From contig JAFAZL010000831.1 of assembly GCA_019239815.1 (NCBI GenBank), forward strand, positions 1-7,075: a stretch of DNA of 7,075 nt. The letters run 5' to 3'. This DNA comes from Acidobacteriota bacterium (GTDB lineage: Bacteria > Acidobacteriota > Terriglobia > Acidoferrales > UBA7541). Numbering within the stretch: the stretch's first letter is position 1; every line of letters starts with the position of its first letter. The notes beneath the pieces are model-generated. The model did not search any database and was not told the origin of the DNA. It saw only the letters and a list, made by a program, of their open reading frames with translations. Positions 1-6,585 of this stretch are shown here, piece after piece. The position numbers were made by a program, and so were the translations under genes.

Positions 1-7
1 GCCGCCG

Positions 8-805
8 CTAGGCCTTCGCCGCAGGGCGGAATAACTTCGCGGCGATTGCCGTGACGAAATGGCGCGGGATGAGTCGCTGAAGATGAGCGCCCATGTAGTT
101 GCGACGGCCCGAGATTACGTAACTCTTCCCTGCCGCCAGGGCCTGCAAACCAACGCGAGCAACTTTCTCGGCGGTCTCCCGCGGACGCTTCGCGGCTGGT
201 GCGCTGTTTTGGCTCGCGACCTGATGAAATTCTGATTCGGTCGAACCTGGGCAAAGCCCGCACACCCGGATTCCGAACGGCTTGACCTCTTCCGCGAGCC
301 CTTCTGCAAAGTGCAAATCGAAAACCTTGGTAGCGGCATAAGTCGTGATATACGGCACCGCCTGAAACGCGGCTGTAGACGCCACGATCAAGATGTCACC
401 GGATTTTCTTTGCAACATCGGCTGAAGAAAAAGATGCGTGAGACTCACGACGGCAGAGCAGTTGACTTGTACCATTTCGACCTGTCGCGCGCGGTCGGAA
501 GCGGCGAATTCGCCGTAGGCTCCGAAGCCCGCATTGTTCACGAGTAGATCGATGTGGAGATTTCGCCCGCGGACGAAAGCGAAGATCGCATCCGGCGCTG
601 CAGGATCCGCAAGATCTGCGACGCAGATTTCGGCGCGGATGTTGTGCTTGGCAGAGAGGTCACTTGCCAACGCGGCGAGCCGGTCCTCGCGGCGCGCGGT
701 TAGAACCAGATTCGTACCCGCGGCTGCGAGTTCGGCGGCTAGCGCAACGCCGATGCCTGCACTGGCTCCCGTGACCAGCGCCCATTTTCCTACCCATGGA
801 TACAT
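8..805 (-). CDS. Short-chain dehydrogenase/reductase (classical SDR, DltE-like)
   Basis: A 265-residue NAD(P)-dependent cytoplasmic oxidoreductase of the classical SDR family. The Rossmann glycine motif TGASAGIG is at residues 12-19, the structural NNAG motif at 90-93, and the catalytic tetrad reads N115, S143, Y156 and K160 (YAATK). The PG motif after strand six is at 186-187. R38-R39 at the end of the second strand suggests NADP(H) preference, by family rule. Length is normal for a complete classical SDR. The ATG at 803-805 is supported by AGGAG at 815-819 with a 9-nt spacer. The gene starts 80 nt downstream of the large secreted-protein gene on the same strand, and I see no terminator between them, so read-through is possible. 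The overall pattern resembles the COG0300/DltE-type SDRs. The substrate cannot be read from the sequence. Confidence 0.93.
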   Translation of the reverse strand: MYPWVGKWALVTGASAGIGVALAAELAAAGTNLVLTARREDRLAALASDLSAKHNIRAEICVADLADPAAPDAIFAFVRGRNLHIDLLVNNAGFGAYGEFAASDRARQVEMVQVNCSAVVSLTHLFLQPMLQRKSGDILIVASTAAFQAVPYITTYAATKVFDLHFAEGLAEEVKPFGIRVCGLCPGSTESEFHQVASQNSAPAAKRPRETAEKVARVGLQALAAGKSYVISGRRNYMGAHLQRLIPRHFVTAIAAKLFRPAAKA

Positions 806-885
806 CTCGGAGATCTCCTGTGCGTCGCTGGTCAGACTAACACGGAGAATTGTTTCGCGATGTTGGCTCGAGGTTGGATGCGACG

Positions 886-3800
886 CTAGTGCGCTGCCGC
901 GGGCAACAGCGGGAATGTCGCGTTAGTGTAATCGACGATCAAATCGTCGAGATGGAAGTTGTAATGGGAGGCGGAATCTCCGTTGGCAAGGTTATTGCCG
1001 AGCCAAATCGCATCGACGCTCTGACCGAACGTTTCGGGCGTGCTGACGTGCTGAATCAGATTGAGATTGGTGTCGTAGACGCTGAAATCAACGTTGCCGT
1101 TCTTCACGAGGCGGAAGGTGAGCCAATAGCAGGTGTTGTCGCTCACGTTGATTTTCACGGCGTTCGCAGGGCCCGTCGGGCTTACGCGAATCGATCGGGA
1201 ATTGTCGACCGAATTGCGTTCATCGCTCAGGCGCCATAGATCACCGAAGGCGTTGTTGTCGAAGCCGAGGAAGTGCGGACCTTCTTCGTAGGCGAAGACG
1301 GACGCGGATTCGTTTGACGTGCAGTAATACATACCGAGAGAAACCTGATTATGAGTGGCCGGCAGTGACCACTCGATGTGGTCCGGAGGATCACCGGTGG
1401 TGGAATTGTACTGAAGTCCCTTGGTGCCGGGCGAACCAGCGATTGGGTCTTGGCTACTGATTGAGGTCAGCGATCCCTTCGAATTGCTGACGGCCCATGA
1501 ACCCGCGACACCATGCGTGGAACTAGCGAGCCCAGTCACCGTCGGTGCCGGACCCGGAGTGAGCCCTTCGAAATCAACCCACGCGTCGTAAGGAATGCCG
1601 GGGAAGCCTGGGTTCGAGATATTCTGGACGACTTGCGGAGCGGCTGTGCCGCTGCTGCTTCCAAAGCCGTTCGCGCCCGTGAAGGCGCCGGTTATCGTGT
1701 GGCTGCCTACTGAGAGCGTGGAGGTCGCAAAAGCCGCCTGACCGCTCGCGTTGACCGCGACGTTCGAAGCGAGAACCGTCGAGCCTTCGGAGAATGTGAC
1801 CGTACCGGATGGTGTGCCGCCAGTGGAGGTCACGGTCGCGGTGAAGGTCACCGATTGGCCGGAGTTCGAGGGATTCGGCGACGACGTAACCGCCGTCGAA
1901 GTCGCGAAGCTGGTTTGATTGATCTGTTGCGTCAGGGTGGTGCTGCTGTTCTGCCATCCTGTCGAGCCGGCGAAGCTGGCGCCGATGGTGTGGCTGCCGG
2001 TCGCCAGCGATGAGGTGCTGAAAGTCGCGACGCCGGAAGCATTGACGGTGACGTTCGAAGCCAGAATCGTCGAGCCGTCGGTGAACGTGACGCTTCCAAC
2101 TGGAGTGCCGCTGGAGCTTGTGACGGTGGCCGTGAACGTAACGCTCTGTCCCTGTGACGCGGGATTCAAAGAGGATGTCAGCGAAGTCGAAGTTGGGCGC
2201 TGCACGACGGCGGTGACGCTGCCCGTGCTCGCGGAGTAGGAGGTGTCACCCGCGTACGATGCGGTGATTGTTGTTGAACCTCCCGGCAGCGCGGATGTCG
2301 AGAAGCTCGCGAGTCCGTTTTGCAGTGTCAATTGAGCGAGCACGGTGCTGCCCTGGGTCAGAGTGACCTGGCCAGTTGGCGCTGCGCCGCCCGCAGGAAC
2401 CGACGCTACAGTTACGTTGAACGTGACGGATTGGCCGAGAGTCGATGGGTTGGGCATAGCCGTGACCGTCGTGGCTGAGGAGCTGGCGTGGACGACTTGC
2501 ACCATGCCGCCCGAACCAGCCGGAAACGTTCCGTTACCTGCGTAGTTTGCCTTAATAAAGTGGTTGCCGGTGGAAAGTGCGACCGGGCTAAGTGTCGCGA
2601 TGCCACTGGCATTCAGCGTGGCTGAGCCGAGGGTCGTGGTTGTCGTGTTGAGGCTGCCGCTCACGACGGTCGAAACGGTATCGGTGAAGGTTACGGTGCC
2701 GGTTGGCGTGCCGCTGCCCCCACCATTCGTGACCGCAGCGGTAAACGTGACGTTTTGGCCTGCAGCAAGCGTGCGCTCATCGGGATTCGAAGAGGTTACG
2801 TTGACGCCGACGCCGCTGAGAGCTTGCACGGACGCGAGTGTCGATCCACTGATGGTGTAGGTCGCGCCGTCGGGACCAATCACCGTCGGCACGTTCTGCT
2901 GGCCGCCCGCTGCGCCGAGATTCAAGAACTGAGAAATCGAGTTCGTGGACGTGTTCCAGCGATAGAGATTGCCGTCGGAAGACGGAAGGATGACCGTCTT
3001 CGTCGGCGCGTTCACGGCGAACGCATTGCCAAGCCACGGCAACACGGCTGACGGGAAGATCGAGTTCTGATTCGCGGCATCCGGCGTCGGGCCGGTGGCG
3101 GTGAGAAATTCGCGCATCACCGACAAACCGTTCGAGGAAGAATGCGGATCCGTCTCCGTTGCGGTCGGATCGAGCAGCGCGACTTTGTTCACACCTTGGC
3201 CGTCGACTTGTCCGACGTAATCGTTGTAGTTCGAAAGCAAAAGGTAGGTCGATGTGCCGGTGTACGAGCTGACCATGGAGGTCGAAACGACGGCTGGAGT
3301 GTTGTCCCAGCCGAACGCGCCCGGCGTTTTGGTCACCGTAAGGTCATTGCTGAAGTGCAGCAAGAAGCCACGCGAACCGTTATCGGGATTCGCCATCGTG
3401 CCGAAGTAGACGTCGTTGTTGGGACCGATTACAGGAGACGCAGTGCTGTTGTCAACGACGCCGGCAGCATTGCCATTGCGCGGGTCGGTCAGGAACACAC
3501 GGTATTTCGTGTTGAGCGTGCTGCTGTCGAGACCGAGCAGATACGCGTAGTTGTTGTTGCTCGCCGATTTCGCGGCCACGTAAACAGTTGTGTTGTCGTT
3601 CGATATGGCTGGCGCAGAGTTTTGCGCGTCGTGCGAAACCGTGGAATCGGCTGCCGCGGTTCCCGCGAGCACGAACCTTCCGTTTCCGTTGGCATCGACA
3701 CGCGCGAAGCCGTCTTGCGTGCTCAGAGGCGATGGAGCAGTTCCCTGCACGCGGAAGCCGAAGAAGATGTTTCCGCTCGCATCCGCCGTTAGCGGCGTGT

Positions 3801-5109
3801 TGATGAAAACAGTGGAGTTGAAGCTCGCCGCGCGGCTTTGATAGTCGGTCAGCGTTGTGTAGAAAACCTGGCGAACGGGTGTGCCCGGAGTTGCCGAATC
3901 CGCATTGGGAATATAGAGGATGGTGCCGCCAACGCCAGCATAATAGAGGCGGGTGCCGCTCAAAGTGCTCACAAGAACCGGCTCATAAACCGGCGTGGTC
4001 GTGGACGTTGGGGGAACGTAGTCGGTGGAAAGCGCGTACATCGAAGCGCCAGTTGCACCGTTGAAGGCATTCAACTGAAACGCGCCACCTGAGATTTGGG
4101 TTGGAACAACGACGGTGTTCGCCGCCGTGATCACGGGTGAAGCGTAGCGCGAAGCGGCGCCACCAGTGTTCGAATTCACGTTGGCGGTCCACTTCACCCG
4201 GCCTAGATCCTGACTAGTCGGCGTATAGGCCGAGGCGTGCTGCGCATTTCCTGCGAAGGTCGGAACTGAACCCACGGTTGGCGGTGCCGACTTCGGCAGC
4301 AGCGGGAAGTTTGCGTTCGAATAGTCGATGATGAGGTCGTCCATCTCAATCGCGTAGGCAAGACTGGCGGAGGTCTGCTGCTGGTTGCCGAGCCACACGA
4401 GATCGACGGACTGGTTGAACGATTCAGCAGTATTCACCGATCCGAGCAGGTTCAAACTCGTGTCGTATAAATTGAACGTGATCGTCGAGCCTTTGACGAG
4501 CTTCATCGAAATCCAATAGCAGGTATTGTCGGAGACCGGAATGCGGCGCAAAGAAGCGGCGTCCGGACCGGTCGGGCTCAGGCGAATGCTTCGGACATTG
4601 TCGACGCTGTTGTGCTCGTCGGACAGGCGCCATGTCGGTCCGAACGCGTTGTTATAGAAGCCGAAGAAGTGCGGGCCTTCCTGATAGGCATAGCTAGAAG
4701 AACTCTGATTCGAAGTGCAATACCACATACCAATCGAAACCGAATTTTGCGTGGAAGGCAAGAACATGGCGACGTAGTCGACTCCGCCGTTCGCGGTCGA
4801 ATACTGGAGACCACGATTACCAGTCGCTCCGGAAATTCCGTCTTGTGCGTTGGAGGCGACTGTCAGCGCGCTGTCAGGATTGCTCATGATCCAAGATTCG
4901 CCGGAGCCATGGGACGACGCTGCAAGCGTGGTCGTGGTCGGCGCGACGCCGATTGTGGCGTTTTCGAAATCGATCCAGTAGTTGTACGTAATGCCTGGGA
5001 AGTCGGCGTAAGCAACGACGCTTGCCACGAGAACAATCAAGGCGGTGCAGATCACGACGCGCCAACGAGTGTTGATTTGAAGAAGGATGTTTTTCTTTCG
5101 CGATTGCAA
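886..5109 (-). CDS. Large secreted protein: lectin-like module, PQQ-like propeller, four Ig-like repeats, second lectin-like module
   Basis: A 1407-residue exported protein of unknown function. Order of parts: signal peptide 1-35; a ~236-aa module 37-272 (FPGI to FPLLP); a beta-propeller-like region about 285-768 with recurring blade openings such as SPVIGPNNDVYFGT and VPTVIGPDGATYTIS; four Ig-like repeats about 769-1163, each with a GQ(S/N)VTF motif; and a second copy of the first module at 1169-1403. The protein ends four residues later. I see no sortase signal, C-terminal membrane helix or PEP-CTERM. Besides C21 in the signal peptide, the only cysteines are 131/197 and 1263/1327, one pair per module. 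The start is TTG at 5107-5109: no ATG or GTG lies before the signal peptide, and AGGAG sits 7 nt upstream. By analogy with Ig-repeat proteins common in Acidobacteriota it is probably a cell-surface or extracellular adhesion or carbohydrate-binding protein. That role is inference; no catalytic motif is recognised. Confidence 0.9.
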   Translation of the reverse strand: MQSRKKNILLQINTRWRVVICTALIVLVASVVAYADFPGITYNYWIDFENATIGVAPTTTTLAASSHGSGESWIMSNPDSALTVASNAQDGISGATGNRGLQYSTANGGVDYVAMFLPSTQNSVSIGMWYCTSNQSSSSYAYQEGPHFFGFYNNAFGPTWRLSDEHNSVDNVRSIRLSPTGPDAASLRRIPVSDNTCYWISMKLVKGSTITFNLYDTSLNLLGSVNTAESFNQSVDLVWLGNQQQTSASLAYAIEMDDLIIDYSNANFPLLPKSAPPTVGSVPTFAGNAQHASAYTPTSQDLGRVKWTANVNSNTGGAASRYASPVITAANTVVVPTQISGGAFQLNAFNGATGASMYALSTDYVPPTSTTTPVYEPVLVSTLSGTRLYYAGVGGTILYIPNADSATPGTPVRQVFYTTLTDYQSRAASFNSTVFINTPLTADASGNIFFGFRVQGTAPSPLSTQDGFARVDANGNGRFVLAGTAAADSTVSHDAQNSAPAISNDNTTVYVAAKSASNNNYAYLLGLDSSTLNTKYRVFLTDPRNGNAAGVVDNSTASPVIGPNNDVYFGTMANPDNGSRGFLLHFSNDLTVTKTPGAFGWDNTPAVVSTSMVSSYTGTSTYLLLSNYNDYVGQVDGQGVNKVALLDPTATETDPHSSSNGLSVMREFLTATGPTPDAANQNSIFPSAVLPWLGNAFAVNAPTKTVILPSSDGNLYRWNTSTNSISQFLNLGAAGGQQNVPTVIGPDGATYTISGSTLASVQALSGVGVNVTSSNPDERTLAAGQNVTFTAAVTNGGGSGTPTGTVTFTDTVSTVVSGSLNTTTTTLGSATLNASGIATLSPVALSTGNHFIKANYAGNGTFPAGSGGMVQVVHASSSATTVTAMPNPSTLGQSVTFNVTVASVPAGGAAPTGQVTLTQGSTVLAQLTLQNGLASFSTSALPGGSTTITASYAGDTSYSASTGSVTAVVQRPTSTSLTSSLNPASQGQSVTFTATVTSSSGTPVGSVTFTDGSTILASNVTVNASGVATFSTSSLATGSHTIGASFAGSTGWQNSSTTLTQQINQTSFATSTAVTSSPNPSNSGQSVTFTATVTSTGGTPSGTVTFSEGSTVLASNVAVNASGQAAFATSTLSVGSHTITGAFTGANGFGSSSGTAAPQVVQNISNPGFPGIPYDAWVDFEGLTPGPAPTVTGLASSTHGVAGSWAVSNSKGSLTSISSQDPIAGSPGTKGLQYNSTTGDPPDHIEWSLPATHNQVSLGMYYCTSNESASVFAYEEGPHFLGFDNNAFGDLWRLSDERNSVDNSRSIRVSPTGPANAVKINVSDNTCYWLTFRLVKNGNVDFSVYDTNLNLIQHVSTPETFGQSVDAIWLGNNLANGDSASHYNFHLDDLIVDYTNATFPLLPAAAH
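901..1605 (-). repeat. Lectin-like module, C-terminal copy (residues 1169-1403)
   Basis: Second copy of the module, nearly the same length (235 aa), running from FPGIPYDAWVDFEG to FPLLP. About half of its residues match the first copy by eye, with the strongest block at 1276-1314. Cysteines 1263 and 1327 correspond to 131 and 197. The copies have diverged at nucleotide level, so this is an old internal duplication, not a recent one or an assembly artefact. Confidence 0.8.
1621..2805 (-). repeat. Four tandem bacterial Ig-like repeats (about residues 769-1163)
   Basis: Four repeats of about 94-106 aa each: 769-874, 875-970, 971-1064 and 1065-1163. Each begins with a S(S/N)xNP-type strand and a GQ(S/N)VTF strand, continues with a (T)P(T/V/S)G(T/S/Q)VT(F/L) strand, and ends in a G(N/S)(H/T) … Y/F-A/T-G strand. 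This matches bacterial Ig-like domains of the group 3 (Big_3_5) type. The third and fourth repeats are the most alike, about 60 percent by eye. The first carries extra Thr/Ser-rich residues around 811-828. Such arrays usually act as stalks that hold binding modules away from the cell surface. Confidence 0.85.
2806..4257 (-). other. PQQ-like beta-propeller region (about residues 285-768)
   Basis: The middle of the large protein has seven or eight irregular repeats. Each opens with a P(V/L/A/T)-type strand, then a D/N-G turn and a short 'VYF/LYR' strand. Openings lie near residues 325, 377, 439, 500, 559, 605, 687 and 741. Phrases such as FQLNAFNGATG and SDGNLYRWN are typical of PQQ-like or quinoprotein-type propellers. 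No metal or PQQ ligand set is evident, so a structural or binding role is more likely than catalysis. The blade count is approximate. Confidence 0.65.
4294..5001 (-). repeat. Lectin-like module, N-terminal copy (residues 37-272)
   Basis: First copy of a ~236-aa module that recurs at the C-terminus of the same protein. It opens with FPGITYNYWIDFE and closes with DDLIIDYSNANFPLLP. The core at residues 144-182 matches the other copy at 32 of 39 positions, including EGPHF, NNAFG, WRLSDE, NSVDN and SPTGP. C131 and C197 are conserved in both copies and probably form a disulfide. The opening 'DFE' strand and the closing 'DDLI(I/V)DY' strand resemble concanavalin A/LamG-type jelly-roll domains, but that fold assignment is an inference. 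Confidence 0.8.
5005..5109 (-). other. Signal peptide of the large secreted protein
   Basis: Residues 1-35 form a Sec-type signal. The n-region is basic (R4, K5, K6, then R15 and R17), the hydrophobic core runs about 18-32 (VVICTALIVLVASVV), and AYA at 33-35 gives a typical AxA cleavage site before D36. The first folded module starts immediately afterwards, at F37. C21 lies inside the hydrophobic core without a lipobox context, so a lipoprotein is unlikely. Confidence 0.85.
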
Positions 5110-5116
5110 GGATCGT

Positions 5117-5121
5117 CTCCT
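5117..5121 (-). promoter_or_regulatory. Shine-Dalgarno site deciding the TTG start of the large gene
   Basis: The minus strand reads TTAGGAGACGATCC directly before TTG. AGGAG with a 7-nt spacer is near ideal, and together with the intact signal peptide it fixes the non-ATG start. Confidence 0.8.
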
Positions 5122-5173
5122 AACAGCTCAGACCTGATTGATCCGAATAAGTCGTTGGCCGTTTTTTCAGGGA

Positions 5174-5194
5174 GAGACGGAGGGTTACGTCCTC
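5174..5194 (-). other. Small hairpin in the gene-proximal leader
   Basis: On the minus strand GAGGACG (5188-5194) pairs with CGTCTC (5174-5179), making six pairs with one bulged G and an 8-nt loop TAACCCTC. It lies about 65 nt before the TTG start. It could help structure a leader RNA, but it is short enough to be chance. Confidence 0.3.
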
Positions 5195-5346
5195 GTGTCC
5201 GACCCCGGGGAATACCTAGCGGATGAATCAGCCGCCCCCCGCCTCCGACTTCCTCAAGGGAGAATCAAGCTGACTGATGCCGACCTGAAGGCTGGTCCAT
5301 GGCGTATCGCAGGAACTTGCGGTGCCCTCGGCGCGGCATTGGGACG

Positions 5347-5380
5347 CACCAGCGGTCGGCCCGACCTAGGCCGGCTGGCG
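5347..5380 (-). other. Strong bulged hairpin in the leader of the large gene
   Basis: On the minus strand CGCCAGC (5374-5380) pairs with GCTGGTG (5347-5353), giving 7 bp with one G-U. Directly inside, CGGCC (5369-5373) pairs with GGCCG (5357-5361), giving 5 bp, with a 7-nt loop TAGGTCG and a 3-nt ACC bulge. No T-run follows, so it is not an intrinsic terminator. The GGTGC arm can also pair with GCACC at 5321-5325, giving a competing fold. Confidence 0.5.
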
Positions 5381-5560
5381 ATTCGGGGGACATAACTTCA
5401 CCACAGCGAATACACGAAACTCTGTACGGGATTGAAGCAAGCCTCGGGCCAAGGTACAGGCACCCATCGACATTCCTGACATGTCTAAGTCAATTAAAAT
5501 CAGCGACTTACAAATCGTTACGGAAGAAGGAGACTGGCGGATCCAGCGCGGTGTGCAAAC

Positions 5561-5589
5561 ATTTGCCCATTAGGACAGGTTTTTGTCAA
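5561..5589 (-). promoter_or_regulatory. Candidate sigma-70 promoter for the large gene
   Basis: TTGACA at 5584-5589 is a perfect -35 hexamer. At a 17-nt spacing the -10 position (5561-5566) reads GCAAAT, which keeps only three consensus bases. The -35 box overlaps the last bases of the terminator T-run of the preceding unit. If used, it would give a leader of about 440 nt. The weak -10 keeps confidence low. Confidence 0.3.
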
Positions 5590-5616
5590 AAAAATAGCCC
5601 GACCGCTTCCGTCGGC
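5588..5616 (-). terminator. Rho-independent terminator of the dehydrogenase unit
   Basis: On the minus strand GCCGAC (5611-5616) pairs with GTCGGGC (5597-5603) with one bulged base and a 7-nt loop, followed by CTA and seven T residues (5588-5594). It lies 55 nt after the dehydrogenase stop codon and before the leader of the next gene, as expected for the end of a transcription unit. Confidence 0.8.
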
Positions 5617-5671
5617 ATAAGGAGTGCACTTCGAATCGATTGTAACTAGCTTGTAAAGAAAGACTTACGGA

Positions 5672-6562
5672 TTATTCGTGCCTCGGCGGAAGCCCGGCGT
5701 CCTCGGCAGCGATTAGCCCGAGGGCCGACCAATCCTTATCACCATTTCCTCTAGCCATCGCGGTCAGAAAACGGTCTCGCACCAGGCTCGCGATCGGCAT
5801 TGGAACGTTCTTTGCCTCAGCCGCCTGAAGAACGAGGCGCGTATCTTTGAGTCCGAGCGGCAACGCGAAACCGACTTTGTCGTAGTTCCCTTCCACAATC
5901 AGTCCGCCGTAGGTTTTGTAGACTGGCGCGTTGAAGAGGGTCGAGGTGAGAAAGTCCAGAAGAACGGCCGGATCGACGCCGGATTTTCGGGCGAATGCTA
6001 GCCCTTCGGAGAGTGATTCCAAGACGCTGGCGATCAAAAAATTTCCCGAGAGCTTTACGACGTTCGCGAGCGACGGTTTTTCGCCGACGACGAGCAGCTT
6101 CGGGCCGAGTGATTCAAAGAGCGGTTTGCAACGGTCGACTGCATCACTCGATCCCGCGACCACGACTGCGAGTTGGCCGGCTTCGGCAGCATTGGGTCGG
6201 CCAAAGACGGGACAAGATATGAACGTCTGACCAGCCGCCGAATGTGACGCGGTTAGTTTGTCGCTCAATGCGACGCTGATGGTGCTACAGGAAACGTGAA
6301 TACCGCCGCGAGGCAGCGAAGCCAGAATGCCGCCATCGCCAAAGACTTGAAACTCAAGCGCCGCATCGTCGGCGAGCATTGTGATCACGATCCCGGCTCG
6401 GCACGCGTCCGCAGGTGACGAGGCAACAATCGCGCCGTCGGTGCGCAATGCTTGTGCTCGCGTCTGAGTGCGGTTGAACACCGTCACGCGGTGACCGGCG
6501 CGCAAAAGGCTCTTCGCCATGCCAGTGCCCATATTGCCCAGGCCGATCAGACCTACGTCCAT
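5672..6562 (-). CDS. NAD(P)-dependent beta-hydroxyacid dehydrogenase (3-hydroxyisobutyrate dehydrogenase-like)
   Basis: A 296-residue cytoplasmic oxidoreductase of the beta-hydroxyacid dehydrogenase family, which oxidises 3-hydroxy acids or reduces the matching semialdehydes. The N-terminal Rossmann motif is GLGNMG at 7-12, and N30-R31-T32 after the second strand suggests NADPH. The substrate loop reads SCPVFGRPNAAEAG at 116-129, where many relatives have D-A-P-V-S-G-G. The catalytic lysine is K170 with partner N174 (KLSGN), and the C-terminal GDKDWSAL at 274-281 is typical of the family. The length is complete. I chose ATG at 6560-6562 because GGAG lies 6 nt upstream; an in-frame TTG at 6581-6583 would add seven residues but has no ribosome binding site. 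The gene starts 23 nt after the PGPGW gene's stop, so the two are probably cotranscribed, and a terminator follows. Exact substrate is unknown; the variant loop argues against naming it mmsB or garR. Confidence 0.92.
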   Translation of the reverse strand: MDVGLIGLGNMGTGMAKSLLRAGHRVTVFNRTQTRAQALRTDGAIVASSPADACRAGIVITMLADDAALEFQVFGDGGILASLPRGGIHVSCSTISVALSDKLTASHSAAGQTFISCPVFGRPNAAEAGQLAVVVAGSSDAVDRCKPLFESLGPKLLVVGEKPSLANVVKLSGNFLIASVLESLSEGLAFARKSGVDPAVLLDFLTSTLFNAPVYKTYGGLIVEGNYDKVGFALPLGLKDTRLVLQAAEAKNVPMPIASLVRDRFLTAMARGNGDKDWSALGLIAAEDAGLPPRHE

Positions 6563-6568
6563 TTGTTG

Positions 6569-6572
6569 CTCC
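6569..6572 (-). promoter_or_regulatory. Shine-Dalgarno site deciding the dehydrogenase start
   Basis: On the minus strand CTGGAGCAACAAATG places GGAG 6 nt before the ATG. This favours the ATG at 6560-6562 over the upstream TTG at 6581-6583, which has no purine-rich site in front of it. Confidence 0.7.
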
Positions 6573-6585
6573 AGATGATTCAAGT

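Larger units (their letters stand above)
5110..5587 (-). other. Long non-coding leader upstream of the large secreted-protein gene
   Basis: About 480 nt with no supported gene on either strand. The half nearest the gene (about 5170-5400) is GC-rich and can form several hairpins. The distal half (about 5400-5590) is AT-richer and contains the promoter candidate. I looked for conserved riboswitch signatures (c-di-GMP-I, TPP, cobalamin) and did not recognise one. The stretch is either a long 5' untranslated region or simply a spacer with a promoter nearer the gene. The sequence alone does not decide this. Confidence 0.5.

Noticed and set aside
806..885. A terminator between the large gene and the SDR
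   Set aside because: The 80-nt gap has no stem followed by a T-run on the minus strand.
534..926. A 130-codon plus-strand open frame over the SDR start
   Set aside because: It is antisense to the Rossmann motif of the SDR and rich in Arg/Ala/Ser, typical of a shadow frame.
3142..3792. A 216-codon plus-strand open frame opposite the propeller region
   Set aside because: It lies antisense to the large gene, its translation is Arg/Val-rich with no recognisable motif, and it is explained by the GC-biased codon use of the minus-strand gene.
4612..5226. A 204-codon plus-strand open frame spanning the start of the large gene and its leader
   Set aside because: Its translation is low in identifiable features and it overlaps the signal peptide and N-terminal module of a clearly real gene.
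5110..5400. A possible c-di-GMP-I riboswitch (a GCTAGGTATTCCCCGGGG stretch recalls its 3' half)
   Set aside because: The required upstream partner with GCAAA/CGCAAAGCC-type core elements is absent on the minus strand, so the match is only superficial.
5199..5603. Recurrence of CCGAC/GTCGG five times in the leader
   Set aside because: It is a 5-nt word with irregular spacing (about 35 to 240 nt) in GC-rich DNA. Some copies are simply hairpin arms, so it is not convincing as an operator array.
5138..5649. Plus-strand open frames of 85 and 116 codons in the leader
   Set aside because: There is no ribosome binding site, the composition is irregular, and they cover the terminator and hairpins. 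No family pattern is visible.
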